DNA of 64,000 bases. Source: JAAXHB01 sp965214945 (GTDB lineage: Bacteria > Actinomycetota > Acidimicrobiia > Acidimicrobiales > Aldehydirespiratoraceae). The stretch is from contig OZ244029.1 in the NCBI GenBank assembly GCA_965214945.1, forward strand, positions 1,798,001 to 1,862,000, written 5' to 3'. This document shows positions 1 through 8,683 of the stretch, piece by piece; within the stretch, counting starts at the first letter, position 1, and each line of letters starts with the position of its first letter. The position numbers and the translations under genes are program-made. The notes below the pieces were generated by a model. The model was not told the origin of the DNA. It worked only from the letters and a program-made list of their open reading frames with translations, and did no database searches.

Positions 1-432
1 GGCTGAGTTGCGGGGAACGATCGAGACCTGCAGGCGATGCAGGCGAAGCCGCTCAAAGCCGTATCGTGCGGCAACCACCAAAGCTTCGGGCGCGTAGCCG
101 TTGCCGGCTGCGGCCTCATCGATCCAATAGCCGACGTAGCACGATTGGAACGGACCCCGCTGAATCGACGACAGGTTCATCTCGCCTCTGAAGCGTTTAT
201 CCACGAAGACGCCAAAGCCGTATCCGTCACCTCGTTCCCGTTCGCCTCGGCGGGCGCGGCAGCGCTCAGCGAAGGTGGCAGCATTCGTGACGCTCTCGGC
301 TGCCTGCGACACGGCTCTCGGCTCCCATCGGGTCAGCCGGACGCGGTTACGCAGCCGTACCTCCCTCCAGGCCGTGAAGTCGCCGGGTTGTAGAGGGCGA
401 AGCAGCACACGCCGGCCGAGCAATACTGTCAC
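1..432 (-). CDS. GNAT-family N-acetyltransferase (RimJ/RimL type), 3' end beyond the window
   Basis: The reverse strand is open with no stop down to the left edge. It reads LLRPLQPGDFTAWREVR near the N-terminus and later GYWIDEAAAGNGYAPEALVV followed by LHRLQVSIVPRNSA. This is the acetyl-CoA-binding region of ribosomal-protein-alanine/serine acetyltransferases of the RimJ class, which acetylate protein N-termini or small molecules with acetyl-CoA. The C-terminal end is missing. I chose the GTG at 430-432; a TTG at 421-423 or an in-frame GTG at 502-504 are alternatives. The start lies inside a short tandem repeat in which GTG recurs, so the true start is uncertain. It lies downstream of ppx on the same strand. 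Confidence 0.8.
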   Translation of the reverse strand, partial: MTVLLGRRVLLRPLQPGDFTAWREVRLRNRVRLTRWEPRAVSQAAESVTNAATFAERCRARRGERERGDGYGFGVFVDKRFRGEMNLSSIQRGPFQSCYVGYWIDEAAAGNGYAPEALVVAARYGFERLRLHRLQVSIVPRNSA

Positions 433-513
433 GCGAGCAATACCGTCACGTGAGCAATACTGCCACGCGCCGTGCAAGCAATACTGCCACGCGAATACTG
501 CCACGCGCCGTGA
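424..513. repeat. Degenerate ~17-bp tandem repeat over the GNAT start
   Basis: Five imperfect copies of a unit reading GTGACAGTATTGCTCGC on the minus strand lie head to tail, with GTG at 432, 449, 466, 490 and 504. Spacing is 17, 17, 24 and 14 bp. Each copy carries a GTG, so the duplication multiplies potential start codons in different frames. There are no unique spacers, so this is not a CRISPR. No other gene is visible between here and the ppx stop. Confidence 0.75.
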
Positions 514-592
514 CGGTAGTCCGCCCGCTCGGCCGCGCCCGCTTCGGGCGACTCCCTGCGGCGCTCAGACCGCAGCGTTCAGGCCGCAGCGC

Positions 593-1513
593 TCAGGGCC
601 GCAGCAGTGACAAGGCCAGGCCGTCGAGGATGTCGCACTCCGACACCAGGCACTCCTCAAAGCCGAAGTGCCTCATGATCCGCGTCAGGATGCATACTCC
701 GGCTACTATCACGTCCGCTCGGCCGCGCTCAAGTCCGGGGTTGTGAACGCGGTCGGCGAGCCGCTCGGTCGCGAGCGTGCGGAATACGTCCTCCACGGCG
801 TCCTTGGAGAGAACGAAGTGGTGGATGCGGCCGCGGTCGTATTCGATGAGTCCGATCTCCACCGCGGCGATTGTGGTAATGGTGCCGGCCAGGCCGACCA
901 GCCTGCAGTTCGGGTCGATCTCGCCGAGGGCGCGGGATGCGTCGTCGAGGTGCAGACCGACCACCGAAAGGCAAGAGTTCAGCTCCTCAGGCCGGGGCGG
1001 ATCGCCGTGAAGGTACTTCTCGGTCAGGCGGACGCTGCCGATGTCGAGTGACAGCGCAAGCTCGCACTCGCTCGCGCCGTAGGAAAGCTCCGTCGAGCCG
1101 CCGCCGATGTCCACCACCAGGTAGGGGCCGTCAGAGGGCTCAAGATCTGACAGCGCCCCCGCGAAGGACAGAGCGGCTTCGTCCTCGCCAGAAAGCACTT
1201 CCAGCGGCGTGCCGATCACCAAGGCGGCGGCGTCTGTGAACTCGGTGCGGTTAGCTGAGTCGCGCACTGCCGAAGTGGCCGTGGCCCGAACGGCGGCCAG
1301 GTCGTGGCGATCCATCTCCGCCCTGTAGGCGCGCAGACACTTCAGGGTGCGCTGAACGGCTTCAGGGTCGAGCCGCCCGGACGCGTCGACGCCGCGACCG
1401 AGACGTGTGATGGTAGAGATCCGCTCCGACTCGCTCTCCGGCGCGCCGGCCGTGATGAGCAGGCGTGTGGTATTCGTGCCGCAGTCGATCGCTGCCACGG
1501 GGCGCTCGCTCAT
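593..1513 (-). CDS. ppx: Exopolyphosphatase / pppGpp phosphohydrolase family (Ppx/GppA)
   Basis: Ppx/GppA proteins hydrolyse inorganic polyphosphate or pppGpp in the cytosol. The 306-residue product has the ASKHA phosphate-binding loops: AIDCGTNTTRLL at residues 8-19 and VVDIGGGSTEL at about 133-143, plus the SGEDEA segment near 108 that holds the catalytic glutamate. Its length matches the short actinobacterial class lacking a C-terminal HD domain. I chose the ATG at 1511-1513 because AGGAG lies 4 nt upstream; a GTG six codons earlier is possible. The neighbouring DUF501 gene is its usual actinobacterial partner. Confidence 0.92.
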   Translation of the reverse strand: MSERPVAAIDCGTNTTRLLITAGAPESESERISTITRLGRGVDASGRLDPEAVQRTLKCLRAYRAEMDRHDLAAVRATATSAVRDSANRTEFTDAAALVIGTPLEVLSGEDEAALSFAGALSDLEPSDGPYLVVDIGGGSTELSYGASECELALSLDIGSVRLTEKYLHGDPPRPEELNSCLSVVGLHLDDASRALGEIDPNCRLVGLAGTITTIAAVEIGLIEYDRGRIHHFVLSKDAVEDVFRTLATERLADRVHNPGLERGRADVIVAGVCILTRIMRHFGFEECLVSECDILDGLALSLLRP

Positions 1514-1554
1514 CGCACTCCTGCTCGTCACCGTCTGCTAGCTCGTCGCCGTTG

Positions 1555-2004
1555 CTAGCTGAGGCGCTTCGCGACCCAGCGGCCCACCGGATCGTCGCCG
1601 CCCGCGAGATGCCATGCATAGTGAGCGTGGAGGCATTTCACTCCGCGCCTGGTGCCTCCCACGCCCGCGGCCGGCGCGGGGCCGCGGTGATCGGCGGGCA
1701 GCGCCGCGTCGCGCTCTGCGGCGTAGCGGGCGTGAGCGGAGGCAAGCTCCTCAGCATCGACGGCGGCTTCAGCTGCTCGTACGCCTCCGGCAGCCTCGAG
1801 CCGGCCCACCTCGCGGCGCGCTCGCGCGCCGACCAGCCAGTAGCGCGTCGGCATGGGTCTGCCGTCTCGCATCAAAGGCGCGTTGCGGATCACAACAGGG
1901 TCGCCGCCCTTGCCGCGGACCACCACCTCAAAGTCGGCGTTCGGGATCCGGCCAAGCAGCTCGGCGACGCGGTCCAGATCCGTCGGGGAGGGTGGCGCCG
2001 GCAT
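1555..2004 (-). CDS. DUF501 domain protein
   Basis: This 149-residue protein matches the actinobacterial DUF501 family: an N-terminal segment DLDRVAELLGRIPNADFEVV, a central PTRYWLVG, and a C-terminal GVKCLHAHYAWHLAGGDDPVG. The conserved Cys and His residues in KCLHAHYA are typical. The biochemical role is unknown. In actinobacteria the gene usually sits between divIC and ppx (Rv1024-Rv1026 in M. tuberculosis, from memory). Here ppx follows directly, but five Cox-type maturation genes separate it from divIC. Confidence 0.9.
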   Translation of the reverse strand: MPAPPSPTDLDRVAELLGRIPNADFEVVVRGKGGDPVVIRNAPLMRDGRPMPTRYWLVGARARREVGRLEAAGGVRAAEAAVDAEELASAHARYAAERDAALPADHRGPAPAAGVGGTRRGVKCLHAHYAWHLAGGDDPVGRWVAKRLS

Positions 2005-2017
2005 CGACGCGCTCCGG

Positions 2018-2737
2018 TCAGCGGGCGACCAGGATGATCACCACCACCGCGACGACAGCTGCCACGACTAGCACCGGTACGAGGCGCTTCAGCAGCGGCG
2101 CACCCGCGACGCTGAGCAGATCCACGGCCTCGGCGTCGACACCGGATGCGGGGTCGGCTGACGCGGCGGACGCTCCTGCGGCACCAGCATCGGCATCGCT
2201 GTCGGCGGCACCGGTATCAGCATCGGTACCCGAATCGCCGTCGTCGTCCTGGCTGGAGTCGCCGTCCTGGCTGGAGTCGTCGTCCTGGCTGGAAGAGGCG
2301 ACCAGATCGGCCAGGTTGTCAGCGAACTGGGCCATCAGCTTGGCGCTCACGTCGGCCATCACGCCCCGGCCGAATTGGGCCACTCTGCCGGTAATCGTGA
2401 GCTTGGTGTGCACATCCACCCGAGTGGTGCCGGCGTCCACCTCGTGGAGCTGGGCGGTGATCACCGCGGAGGCGTTGCCGGCGCCTCGAGTCTCGCGGCC
2501 CTTAGCCGATATCACCGCGCGGTGCGCCTGGTCGTCACGCTCGACGAACTCGGCCGTACCGCGGTACTGAGCGGTGATCGGCCCGACCTTGACCTTCACA
2601 AGTCCTTGGTATTGCGACCCCGACATGCCGGTGAGGCTTGCCCCAGGAAGGCACGGAGCGATCTGCTCCACATCGGTTAGCACTTCCCAGGTCTCGCCGA
2701 TCGGGCTGTTCACCTCGAAGGAATTGTTCATGTCCAT
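2018..2737 (-). CDS. coxG: CoxG-like SRPBCC protein with acidic linker and C-terminal membrane anchor
   Basis: CoxG proteins are SRPBCC-fold factors encoded with CO dehydrogenase and related molybdenum hydroxylases; they are linked to membrane attachment of the enzyme. Residues 1-147 form the SRPBCC domain (SFEVNSPIGETWEVLTDVEQ, then APCLPGASL). Residues 148-203 are an acidic Ser/Asp/Ala linker with three SSQD repeats. Residues 218-238 are a hydrophobic helix ending VAR, a likely tail anchor. I chose ATG 2735-2737 because AGGAT lies 8 nt upstream. An ATG two codons later forms an ATGA overlap with the MobA-like stop. It is last in the operon. Confidence 0.88.
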   Translation of the reverse strand: MDMNNSFEVNSPIGETWEVLTDVEQIAPCLPGASLTGMSGSQYQGLVKVKVGPITAQYRGTAEFVERDDQAHRAVISAKGRETRGAGNASAVITAQLHEVDAGTTRVDVHTKLTITGRVAQFGRGVMADVSAKLMAQFADNLADLVASSSQDDDSSQDGDSSQDDDGDSGTDADTGAADSDADAGAAGASAASADPASGVDAEAVDLLSVAGAPLLKRLVPVLVVAAVVAVVVIILVAR

Positions 2738-3342
2738 TTGCGCAGATCCTCCACGGTGTCGATGTCGTCGGGGTCGCCCTCGCATGGTATCGCTCGCACC
2801 AGTTCGGGCCTGCGGCGCATCAGCACGCGGCCTCCCTCGTCGCCTGACAGTGGAAGGTAACTCCACAGCGCTGCGCCGATCCGCACGGGCGGGCGACGCT
2901 GGCCTCCGAACTCGGCCACCGCCAGGTCGTGGTCGCAGCCGCCGACCGCCTCCCAGGCCGACGGCGGTACGCCGGGCTGGTCGCCCAGCCCGAAGACCAC
3001 AGCGCGGTGCCCGCGCGATCCGGCGTAACCGACCGCAGCGGCGAGTGACGAAGCCTGACCTTCCTCCCAGACGTCGTTGCGCAGCACCGTCACATCGTCG
3101 GGCAGCACACCGAGCAAGTCGACCGCGCCCATCACCACAACCGTCTCGTCAAGGTCGGCGGCCCTGGCGGAGTCCACAGCTAGGCGCACCAGCGGAACTC
3201 CCCGGATTCTCGTGAGCAGCTTGTGGCGGCGCCCGGCGAAGCGCGTGGAGGCGCCAGCGGCGAGCACTACCGCGGCGACCCCCAGGCGGACGCCGCGCCC
3301 GTCTTCGCCGAAGCAGTCAGCCGACCGGTGACCAGGTTGCAC
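2728..3342 (-). CDS. MobA/MocA-like molybdenum cofactor nucleotidyltransferase
   Basis: This family transfers CMP or GMP to molybdopterin to make dinucleotide cofactors. The 204-residue product has the nucleotide-binding signature VVLAAGASTRF at 25-35 with Lys41, and a GLGDQPG metal-binding loop near 118-124. In Cox-type operons such a gene normally makes the cytosine dinucleotide form, so a MocA-like role is likely. The start is GTG with a weak RBS and the first ~20 residues are poorly family-like, so it may begin further in. It overlaps coxG and lies 20 nt after xdhC. Confidence 0.85.
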   Translation of the reverse strand: MQPGHRSADCFGEDGRGVRLGVAAVVLAAGASTRFAGRRHKLLTRIRGVPLVRLAVDSARAADLDETVVVMGAVDLLGVLPDDVTVLRNDVWEEGQASSLAAAVGYAGSRGHRAVVFGLGDQPGVPPSAWEAVGGCDHDLAVAEFGGQRRPPVRIGAALWSYLPLSGDEGGRVLMRRRPELVRAIPCEGDPDDIDTVEDLRKWT

Positions 3343-3362
3343 AGCTGCGCCCGGTTTCGGGC

Positions 3363-4496
3363 TCAGCCGTGTATCGGGCCGGTGGTCTGCGACAGCGCCC
3401 GAGCCTCGCGGCCGGTGCGCTCCGCGATGATCTCAGCGACGATCGAGATCGCCGTCTCCTCGGGCGTGGCCGCGCCGAGATCGAGCCCTATCGGCGACCT
3501 GAGACGCTCTAACTGCGTCACGGTTACGCCGGTCTCGACGAGCCGCGCGGTGCGATCGTCGTGAGTGCGACGGCTGCCCATCACGCCGATGTAGCCGACC
3601 TCGGTAGCCAGGGCTGACACGATGGCGGGCACGTCGAACTTAGCGTCATGGGTCAGTACGCACACTGCGTCGCGCGGACCCAGTTCGGCGCCGACGGAGT
3701 CGAGCAACCGATCGGGCCATGACACCACCACCTCGTCGGCCATCGGGAACCGCCGGGGGGTGGCGAACACCTCGCGGGCGTCGCAGACGGTGACCCGGTA
3801 GCCGAGCACTTTGGCGACGCGGGCCAGAGCCGCCGTGAAGTCGACCGCGCCGAACACCAGCATCCTGGGAGGCGCAGCAAACGACTCGACGAACACCGAG
3901 ACGGCCTGCTCACGGGCCTCTCCTTTGGGGCCGTAGTGGCGGATTCCGGAGCGGCCCGCTGCCAGTTCCGCCCGCGCGTCGCGCTCCACGACGCGGTTTA
4001 GGCCTTCGCTGCCGAGCGAGCCAGCAGCGACTTTCCCCGGCGGGTCGTCAGTTCTCACCAACAGCTTGGCTCCCACGGTGATCCCAACGCTGCCGCTGTC
4101 GACCACGGTCGTGTCGACCACGGTCGCGAGCGCGACCGGTCGCTCCGCGAGCAGGTCGGCGCGCAGCAGGCCGTACACAGCGCCCCAGCCGAAGGGCTCC
4201 ACGAAGAGGTGAATTGTGCCGCCGCAGGTGAGCCCAACCGCGAAAGCCTCGTCGTCGCTGTATCCGAACGTCACCATGCGGCCCTGAGCTGACTCAAGAG
4301 CTTCGAGCGCCTCGATGACGACAGCGCCCTCCACGCATCCGCCCGACACCGATCCGGCAACCTCGCCTGACACGGTCACGGCCATGGCCGCTCCGGGCAG
4401 GCGCGGGCCGGAGCCTTCGAGATCCACCACCCGAGCCAAGGCTATGTCTGCGCCGTGCGCCATCCAGCGGTCGAGGTCGCCGAGTATCTCCTTCAC
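3363..4496 (-). CDS. XdhC/CoxF-type molybdenum cofactor insertion protein
   Basis: XdhC/CoxI proteins bind molybdenum cofactor, promote its sulfuration and insert it into xanthine or CO dehydrogenase-type enzymes. The 377-residue product has the N-terminal XdhC_CoxI domain (VSGGCVEGAV at about 50-59, GLTCGGTIHLFVEPF at 88-102). It also has a C-terminal Rossmann domain with VCVLTHDAKFD and YIGVMGSRRTHDDR. The start is GTG at 4494-4496, overlapping the CoxE stop as GTGA. The same frame stays open further upstream, but that part is antisense-like and not homologous. Confidence 0.93.
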   Translation of the reverse strand: MKEILGDLDRWMAHGADIALARVVDLEGSGPRLPGAAMAVTVSGEVAGSVSGGCVEGAVVIEALEALESAQGRMVTFGYSDDEAFAVGLTCGGTIHLFVEPFGWGAVYGLLRADLLAERPVALATVVDTTVVDSGSVGITVGAKLLVRTDDPPGKVAAGSLGSEGLNRVVERDARAELAAGRSGIRHYGPKGEAREQAVSVFVESFAAPPRMLVFGAVDFTAALARVAKVLGYRVTVCDAREVFATPRRFPMADEVVVSWPDRLLDSVGAELGPRDAVCVLTHDAKFDVPAIVSALATEVGYIGVMGSRRTHDDRTARLVETGVTVTQLERLRSPIGLDLGAATPEETAISIVAEIIAERTGREARALSQTTGPIHG

Positions 4497-5731
4497 GGTC
4501 GGGTGCTCGTGGTCGCCAGTTCGGTCGTCGCGAGCCGCTGCCCGCGCGCGCTGCGACGGACGGCGGTGCTGTGGAGGATCAGATCTGCGAGACGCTCCAG
4601 CGACTCCAGGTTGTGACCCTCCACGAAGTCGTCCACCCAGGGCAGCGCGGCGGCCATGCCGCGCGCTAGCGGCGCGTAGCCGGGCGACGCCTTCAGCGGG
4701 TTGACCCACACCACCCGGTAGGCGACGCGTGCCAGGCGCTGCATCTGTTCGGACATCTGTTCGGGGTCGCCGCGGTCCCAGCCATCGGACAGGATCACCA
4801 CGACGGCACCACGCGCCATGCCCCGACAGCCCCACTCGTCGTTGAAGACGCGCAAGCCCTCGCCGAGCCGCGTGCCTCCGCTCCAGTCGGGCACGGCCGC
4901 GGCGGCGTCGCGTAGAGCCCGGTCGGGGTCGTGCGAGGACAGCTCCCGAGTGAGGCGGGTGAGCCGGGTGCCCAGCGTGAACGCCTCCACTCTGCTGCGA
5001 CCTGCGACCGCGGCGTGGACCAGGCGCAGCAGAGCCCGCGCATAGCGCTCCATCGACCCCGACACGTCCAGCAAGAGCACCAGGCGACGCGGGCGCAGCC
5101 CCGGCGAGCGCCGGTGCATCCGCACCGGCTCGCCGCTGGCTCCCAGCGTCGCCCGAACGGTGCGGCGCACGTCGAGGCGGCCCCGGCATGTCCGGCTCGG
5201 CGTCGGGCGACGGCTACGGCGCGTCGGGCCATGCCACTGCAGTCGCTCCATCAGCCGGCGCGCCTCTTCCAGCTCGGCGTCGGTGCAGTCCGCGAAATCC
5301 TTTTTTCGCAGAGTCTCACGGGCGCTGTAGCGCACAGTGATCACGTCGCCATCGCGCTGGTGCTCGCGGCTCTCGTCGTTGCTCGTGTCAGGGTCGTCGA
5401 GCTGCAGCACAACCGGGACGTTCACCCCGGCCGTCGGAGCGGCCATAGGCATCGGCTTACCCAGCCAGTAGGCGTCAAAAACCGCGTCGTAAGTGGCGGC
5501 GCCTGAGATGCTGTGAACCAGGGAGCACTTGCCTGCCCAGTACACCGAGTCGGCGTCGCGTGCGTCGACCGCGGAGAGCGCCTGCGCGTACAGCAGCGAC
5601 GATACCGGCGACACGTCCAAGCCGGCGCGACGCAATGCCGACACGAAGCCAACCGCGGCCTCTGTGACCATGGCCTCTGTGACAGCGGCCTCTGTGACCA
5701 CGGCAGGCGAGGTCATGAGGTCATCGGTCAT
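4493..5731 (-). CDS. coxE: CoxE-like von Willebrand factor A protein
   Basis: CoxE works with the MoxR AAA+ protein CoxD to mature the Mo/Cu site of CO dehydrogenase; VWA-MoxR pairs also serve other metalloenzymes. The 412-residue product ends in a VWA domain with an intact MIDAS motif LLDVSGSM at about 220-227 and a later ILSDGWDRGDP. Residues 11-27 contain a VTEAAVTEAMVTEAAV repeat, produced by a short tandem duplication at the 5' end. The N-terminus is therefore uncertain. It follows coxD and overlaps xdhC by 4 nt. Confidence 0.92.
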   Translation of the reverse strand: MTDDLMTSPAVVTEAAVTEAMVTEAAVGFVSALRRAGLDVSPVSSLLYAQALSAVDARDADSVYWAGKCSLVHSISGAATYDAVFDAYWLGKPMPMAAPTAGVNVPVVLQLDDPDTSNDESREHQRDGDVITVRYSARETLRKKDFADCTDAELEEARRLMERLQWHGPTRRSRRPTPSRTCRGRLDVRRTVRATLGASGEPVRMHRRSPGLRPRRLVLLLDVSGSMERYARALLRLVHAAVAGRSRVEAFTLGTRLTRLTRELSSHDPDRALRDAAAAVPDWSGGTRLGEGLRVFNDEWGCRGMARGAVVVILSDGWDRGDPEQMSEQMQRLARVAYRVVWVNPLKASPGYAPLARGMAAALPWVDDFVEGHNLESLERLADLILHSTAVRRSARGQRLATTELATTSTRP

Positions 5732-5786
5732 GAGGTCATGAGGTCATCAGGCATGAGGTCATCAGACATAGGTCAGAGGTCATCGG
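5650..5786. repeat. Short tandem duplications across the coxD-coxE junction
   Basis: From about 5659 a 12-bp unit (GGCCTCTGTGAC on the plus strand) repeats three times inside the start of coxE. From 5711 to 5785 an 8-15-bp unit (GAGGTCAT and GAGGTCATCGGTCAT) repeats many times between the coxD stop and the coxE start. On the coding strand this creates several ATGACC starts and TGA stops in overlapping frames. Confidence 0.8.
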
Positions 5787-6713
5787 TCATGAGGCGGCAG
5801 CCACGGCGGAGCTAACGATCTCCGCCAGACTGTGATCGTCGATCTTGTCCCGGTCCTCGCGGTACTTGAGCAAAGCGCCGAGAGTCGCCGACGCGGCGAA
5901 GTGATCAAGCGTCGATCCGCCCAGCAGGCCCAGGGCGCGCACCCAGTCGATCGTCTCGGCCACTCCGGGCGGCTTATACAGACCGGCGGTTCGCATGGCC
6001 GCCGCGGCGTGCGCAACCTGGCGCGCCAGGCGAGCCGAGGCCCCCGGAGCGCGCAGGCGGATGATCTCCGCCTCGCGCGCCGGGTCGGGATGCGCCACCC
6101 AGTGATAGAGACAGCGCCGTTTCAAGGCGTCATGCACGTCACGGGTGCGATTGGAGGTGACCACCACCACAGGAGGCTCCGAGGCTGTGAAAGTGCCCAG
6201 CTCGGGGACGCTTATCGAGTATTCCGACAGCACCTCCAGCAGGAACGCCTCGAACTCGTCGTCGGAGCGGTCGACCTCATCCACCAGCAGAACGGGCGGC
6301 GGCCCGACACGCCGCTCGATGGCCTGCAGCAGCGGGCGGCGCACCAGAAACCTCTCGTGGTAAAGCTCATCGGAGAGCTGGGCCGCGTCGGCACCCGCGG
6401 CCTGGCCGGTGGCCTCCATGGTGCGCAAATACAGAAGCTGTCGGGCGTAGTCCCACTCATAGACGGCCTGGTAGACGTCGATGCCCTCATAGCACTGCAG
6501 CCGGATCAGGCCCCCGCCAATCCAGTCGGCCAGTGCTCTAGCGACGTCGGTCTTGCCGACACCGGGCTCGCCTTCGAGCAACAGCGGCCGCTTGAGGCGC
6601 AAGGCCAGGTAGACCGCGGTGGACAGCCCGTCGTCGGGAATGTAACTGTGGGCCCGCATTGCCTCGTCCACCGCCTGGGGTGACGACAAAGCCCGCGGGT
6701 CGGTCGCTGACAT
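5787..6713 (-). CDS. coxD: CoxD-like MoxR-family AAA+ ATPase
   Basis: MoxR-type AAA+ chaperones mature metalloenzymes; CoxD helps build the active site of CO dehydrogenase. The 308-residue product has Walker A GEPGVGKT at 48-55, QCYEGIDVYQAVYEWDYARQ just after, and Walker B VLLVDEVDRSDDEFEAFLLE, then TSNRTRDVHDALKRRCLYHW, the CoxD signature. I chose ATG 6711-6713 (MSATDPRAL); neither it nor the ATG four codons upstream has a strong RBS. It starts the operon coxD-coxE-xdhC-mobA-coxG. Confidence 0.92.
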   Translation of the reverse strand: MSATDPRALSSPQAVDEAMRAHSYIPDDGLSTAVYLALRLKRPLLLEGEPGVGKTDVARALADWIGGGLIRLQCYEGIDVYQAVYEWDYARQLLYLRTMEATGQAAGADAAQLSDELYHERFLVRRPLLQAIERRVGPPPVLLVDEVDRSDDEFEAFLLEVLSEYSISVPELGTFTASEPPVVVVTSNRTRDVHDALKRRCLYHWVAHPDPAREAEIIRLRAPGASARLARQVAHAAAAMRTAGLYKPPGVAETIDWVRALGLLGGSTLDHFAASATLGALLKYREDRDKIDDHSLAEIVSSAVAAAS

Positions 6714-6847
6714 CAGCAAAAGCATACGCCCGACACTGCGCTCACCTGAACTGCCGCCCAAACTGCCCAAGCCCCCAGGTGCTCGGCCCCAAGTGCTCAG
6801 CAAGGCGCGGCTCCTGCGGGAGCCGGGGACTATTGGGAAGCCGGGGA

Positions 6848-7168
6848 CTATTGGCCTGCGAGCCTTGCGGGCTGGGCGCCCACGCATCCGCTGACGCCCG
6901 CCACGGCGTACACCTCCGTGCCTGGCCTGACGTGAGGGCCGAAGCACAGCGCCTCCCGCAGGATGCCGGCCTCGCTGGTGCGCAGCTCGACCTCTGCGGA
7001 GAGGGCGGCGATGCGGGCGTCGAGCTCAACCGCACGGCGCTCTTCGTCGCGGGTCTCGGCCACTTGTGCTATGCCGGTGCGCACCGAAGAAGTACCGAAC
7101 GTTACGATCATGCCGACCGTCACCACCGCCAGCATCAGCAGGATCAGGCGACGCTGCCAAGGCAGCAC
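6848..7168 (-). CDS. divIC: DivIC/FtsB-like septum formation initiator
   Basis: FtsB/DivIC proteins are single-pass divisome components that join FtsL and FtsQ at the septum. The 106-residue product has one transmembrane helix at about 8-24 (LILLMLAVVTVGMIVTF), a coiled-coil segment (ETRDEERRAVELDARIAALS), and the conserved HVRPGTEVYAVAG near the end. It lies 61 bp downstream of eno, the standard actinobacterial order. The last ~15 residues overlap a small GGGGACTATTGG duplication. Confidence 0.87.
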   Translation of the reverse strand: MLPWQRRLILLMLAVVTVGMIVTFGTSSVRTGIAQVAETRDEERRAVELDARIAALSAEVELRTSEAGILREALCFGPHVRPGTEVYAVAGVSGCVGAQPARLAGQ

Positions 7169-7229
7169 GGTCAGCCGTGAGGCTCAGCCGCAGGCGAGCC
7201 GGGCCCGCTGGAAACGATAGCGGAGACGT

Positions 7230-8543
7230 TCACAGCGACGCGAGAAGGATCGTCTCTTCTGTGCGCTCTGCTCCAGCCAGAGCGGCACCTCCCCTGTAGA
7301 CCGCACTGTCGCCGAGCTGTTCGGAGATGCGCAGCAGCTGGTTGTACTTCTCCACGCGGTCGCTGCGGGCCGGCGCGCCGGTCTTTATCTGGCCGCACCC
7401 GGTGGCCACGGCCAAGTCGGCGATCGCGGTGTCGGCGGTGTCGCCGCTGCGGTGCGACATCACTGCCGTGTAGCCGTTTCGGACAGCGAGACCCACGCAG
7501 TCGAGCGTCTCAGTGAGCGTGCCGATCTGGTTGACCTTCACAAGTATCGAATTGGCCGCTCCCTGCGCCACGCCTCTTGCTAGACGGTCGGAGCTGGTCA
7601 CGAACAGGTCGTCGCCCACGAGCTGCACCCGCTCGCCCACAGCGTCGGTGAGAGCAATCCATCCGGCCCAGTCGTCCTCGGCGAGGCCGTCCTCCACCGA
7701 GACGATCGGGTACGCATCGCAAAGCCGTACCAGCTCGGCCGCCATCTCCTCGGAGTTGAGCGAGCGGCCCTCCCCCGCCAGCTCGTAGCTGCCGTCATGG
7801 AACAACTCGGTCGAGGCAACGTCCAATGCGAGGGCCATGTGCTCGCCAGCGACGAGGCCCGCCAGCTGAACCGCCTCGATGAGCAGCTCGATAGCGGCTT
7901 CGTTGGAATGCAGGTCGGGCGCGAAGCCTCCTTCGTCGCCGATGCCGGTGGACAGTCCTCCGGCGCGCAGCACGGTCGCCAGACGGTGGTATGTCTCGAC
8001 CCCCCAATCGAGCGCCTCCTCGTAGGAGGCGGCACCAACCGGCACCACCATGAACTCTTGGAAGTCGACGTTGTTGTCGGCGTGAGCGCCGCCGTTGAGC
8101 ACATTCAGCATCGGCATGGGGAGCACGTGCGCGTCGACGCCTCCGACATGACGCCACAGCGGCAGCCCCAGGTGCGCTGCGGCGGCGCGAGCGACTGCGA
8201 GCGACACTCCGAGCACCGAGTTGGCCCCTAAACGCGACTTGTCGTCGGTACCGTCAGCTGTGATGAGGGCCGTGTCGACGGCGCGCTGATCGAGCGCATC
8301 GAGGCCTATTACGGCCTGCGCCAGCTCGCCTCGGGCATTCGATACGGCTGTGCGCACACCCTTGCCGCGGAGCCGGTCGCCGCCGTCGCGTAGCTCTACC
8401 GCCTCATAGGCGCCGGTGGATGCCCCTGAGGGCACAGCGGCCCTGCCGAGGGCGCCCGACCCGAGAGTCACGTCGACCTCCACAGTGGGGTTGCCACGCG
8501 AGTCGAACACCTCACGGGCGGTTACGTCGGTGATCAAGCTCAT
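7230..8543 (-). CDS. eno: Enolase
   Basis: Enolase interconverts 2-phosphoglycerate and phosphoenolpyruvate in glycolysis. The 437-residue product has the usual length and motifs: EVFDSRGNPTVEVDV at the N-terminus, LNGGAHADNNVDFQEFMVVP, the metal ligand region SVEDGLAEDDW, VGDDLFVT, and the C-terminal SHRSGDTADTAIADLAV with GQIKTGAPARSDRVEKYNQL. The start ATG 8541-8543 has GGAGGT 4-5 nt upstream; a GTG six codons earlier is less likely. DivIC follows. Confidence 0.97.
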   Translation of the reverse strand: MSLITDVTAREVFDSRGNPTVEVDVTLGSGALGRAAVPSGASTGAYEAVELRDGGDRLRGKGVRTAVSNARGELAQAVIGLDALDQRAVDTALITADGTDDKSRLGANSVLGVSLAVARAAAAHLGLPLWRHVGGVDAHVLPMPMLNVLNGGAHADNNVDFQEFMVVPVGAASYEEALDWGVETYHRLATVLRAGGLSTGIGDEGGFAPDLHSNEAAIELLIEAVQLAGLVAGEHMALALDVASTELFHDGSYELAGEGRSLNSEEMAAELVRLCDAYPIVSVEDGLAEDDWAGWIALTDAVGERVQLVGDDLFVTSSDRLARGVAQGAANSILVKVNQIGTLTETLDCVGLAVRNGYTAVMSHRSGDTADTAIADLAVATGCGQIKTGAPARSDRVEKYNQLLRISEQLGDSAVYRGGAALAGAERTEETILLASL

Positions 8544-8683
8544 GGTGACCTCCGTGCACATGCGCCCGCTTCCGCTAGGCGGGGCGCGGGCTCACGGCCG
8601 TGCCCGGTTGCCGAGCACAGCCCGCTTGAATCAGCGAAGACTAGTCGACACGACCACGGCGCCTGCAGAGGATCGAGTGAGAG

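Noticed and set aside
424..513. Possible CRISPR array
   Set aside because: Units are about 17 bp, head to tail, with no unique spacers and no cas genes in the window.
4497..5189. 608-residue version of the XdhC protein
   Set aside because: The extension runs antisense-like through coxE in another frame, and the GTG at 4496 gives a normal family start with a GTGA overlap.
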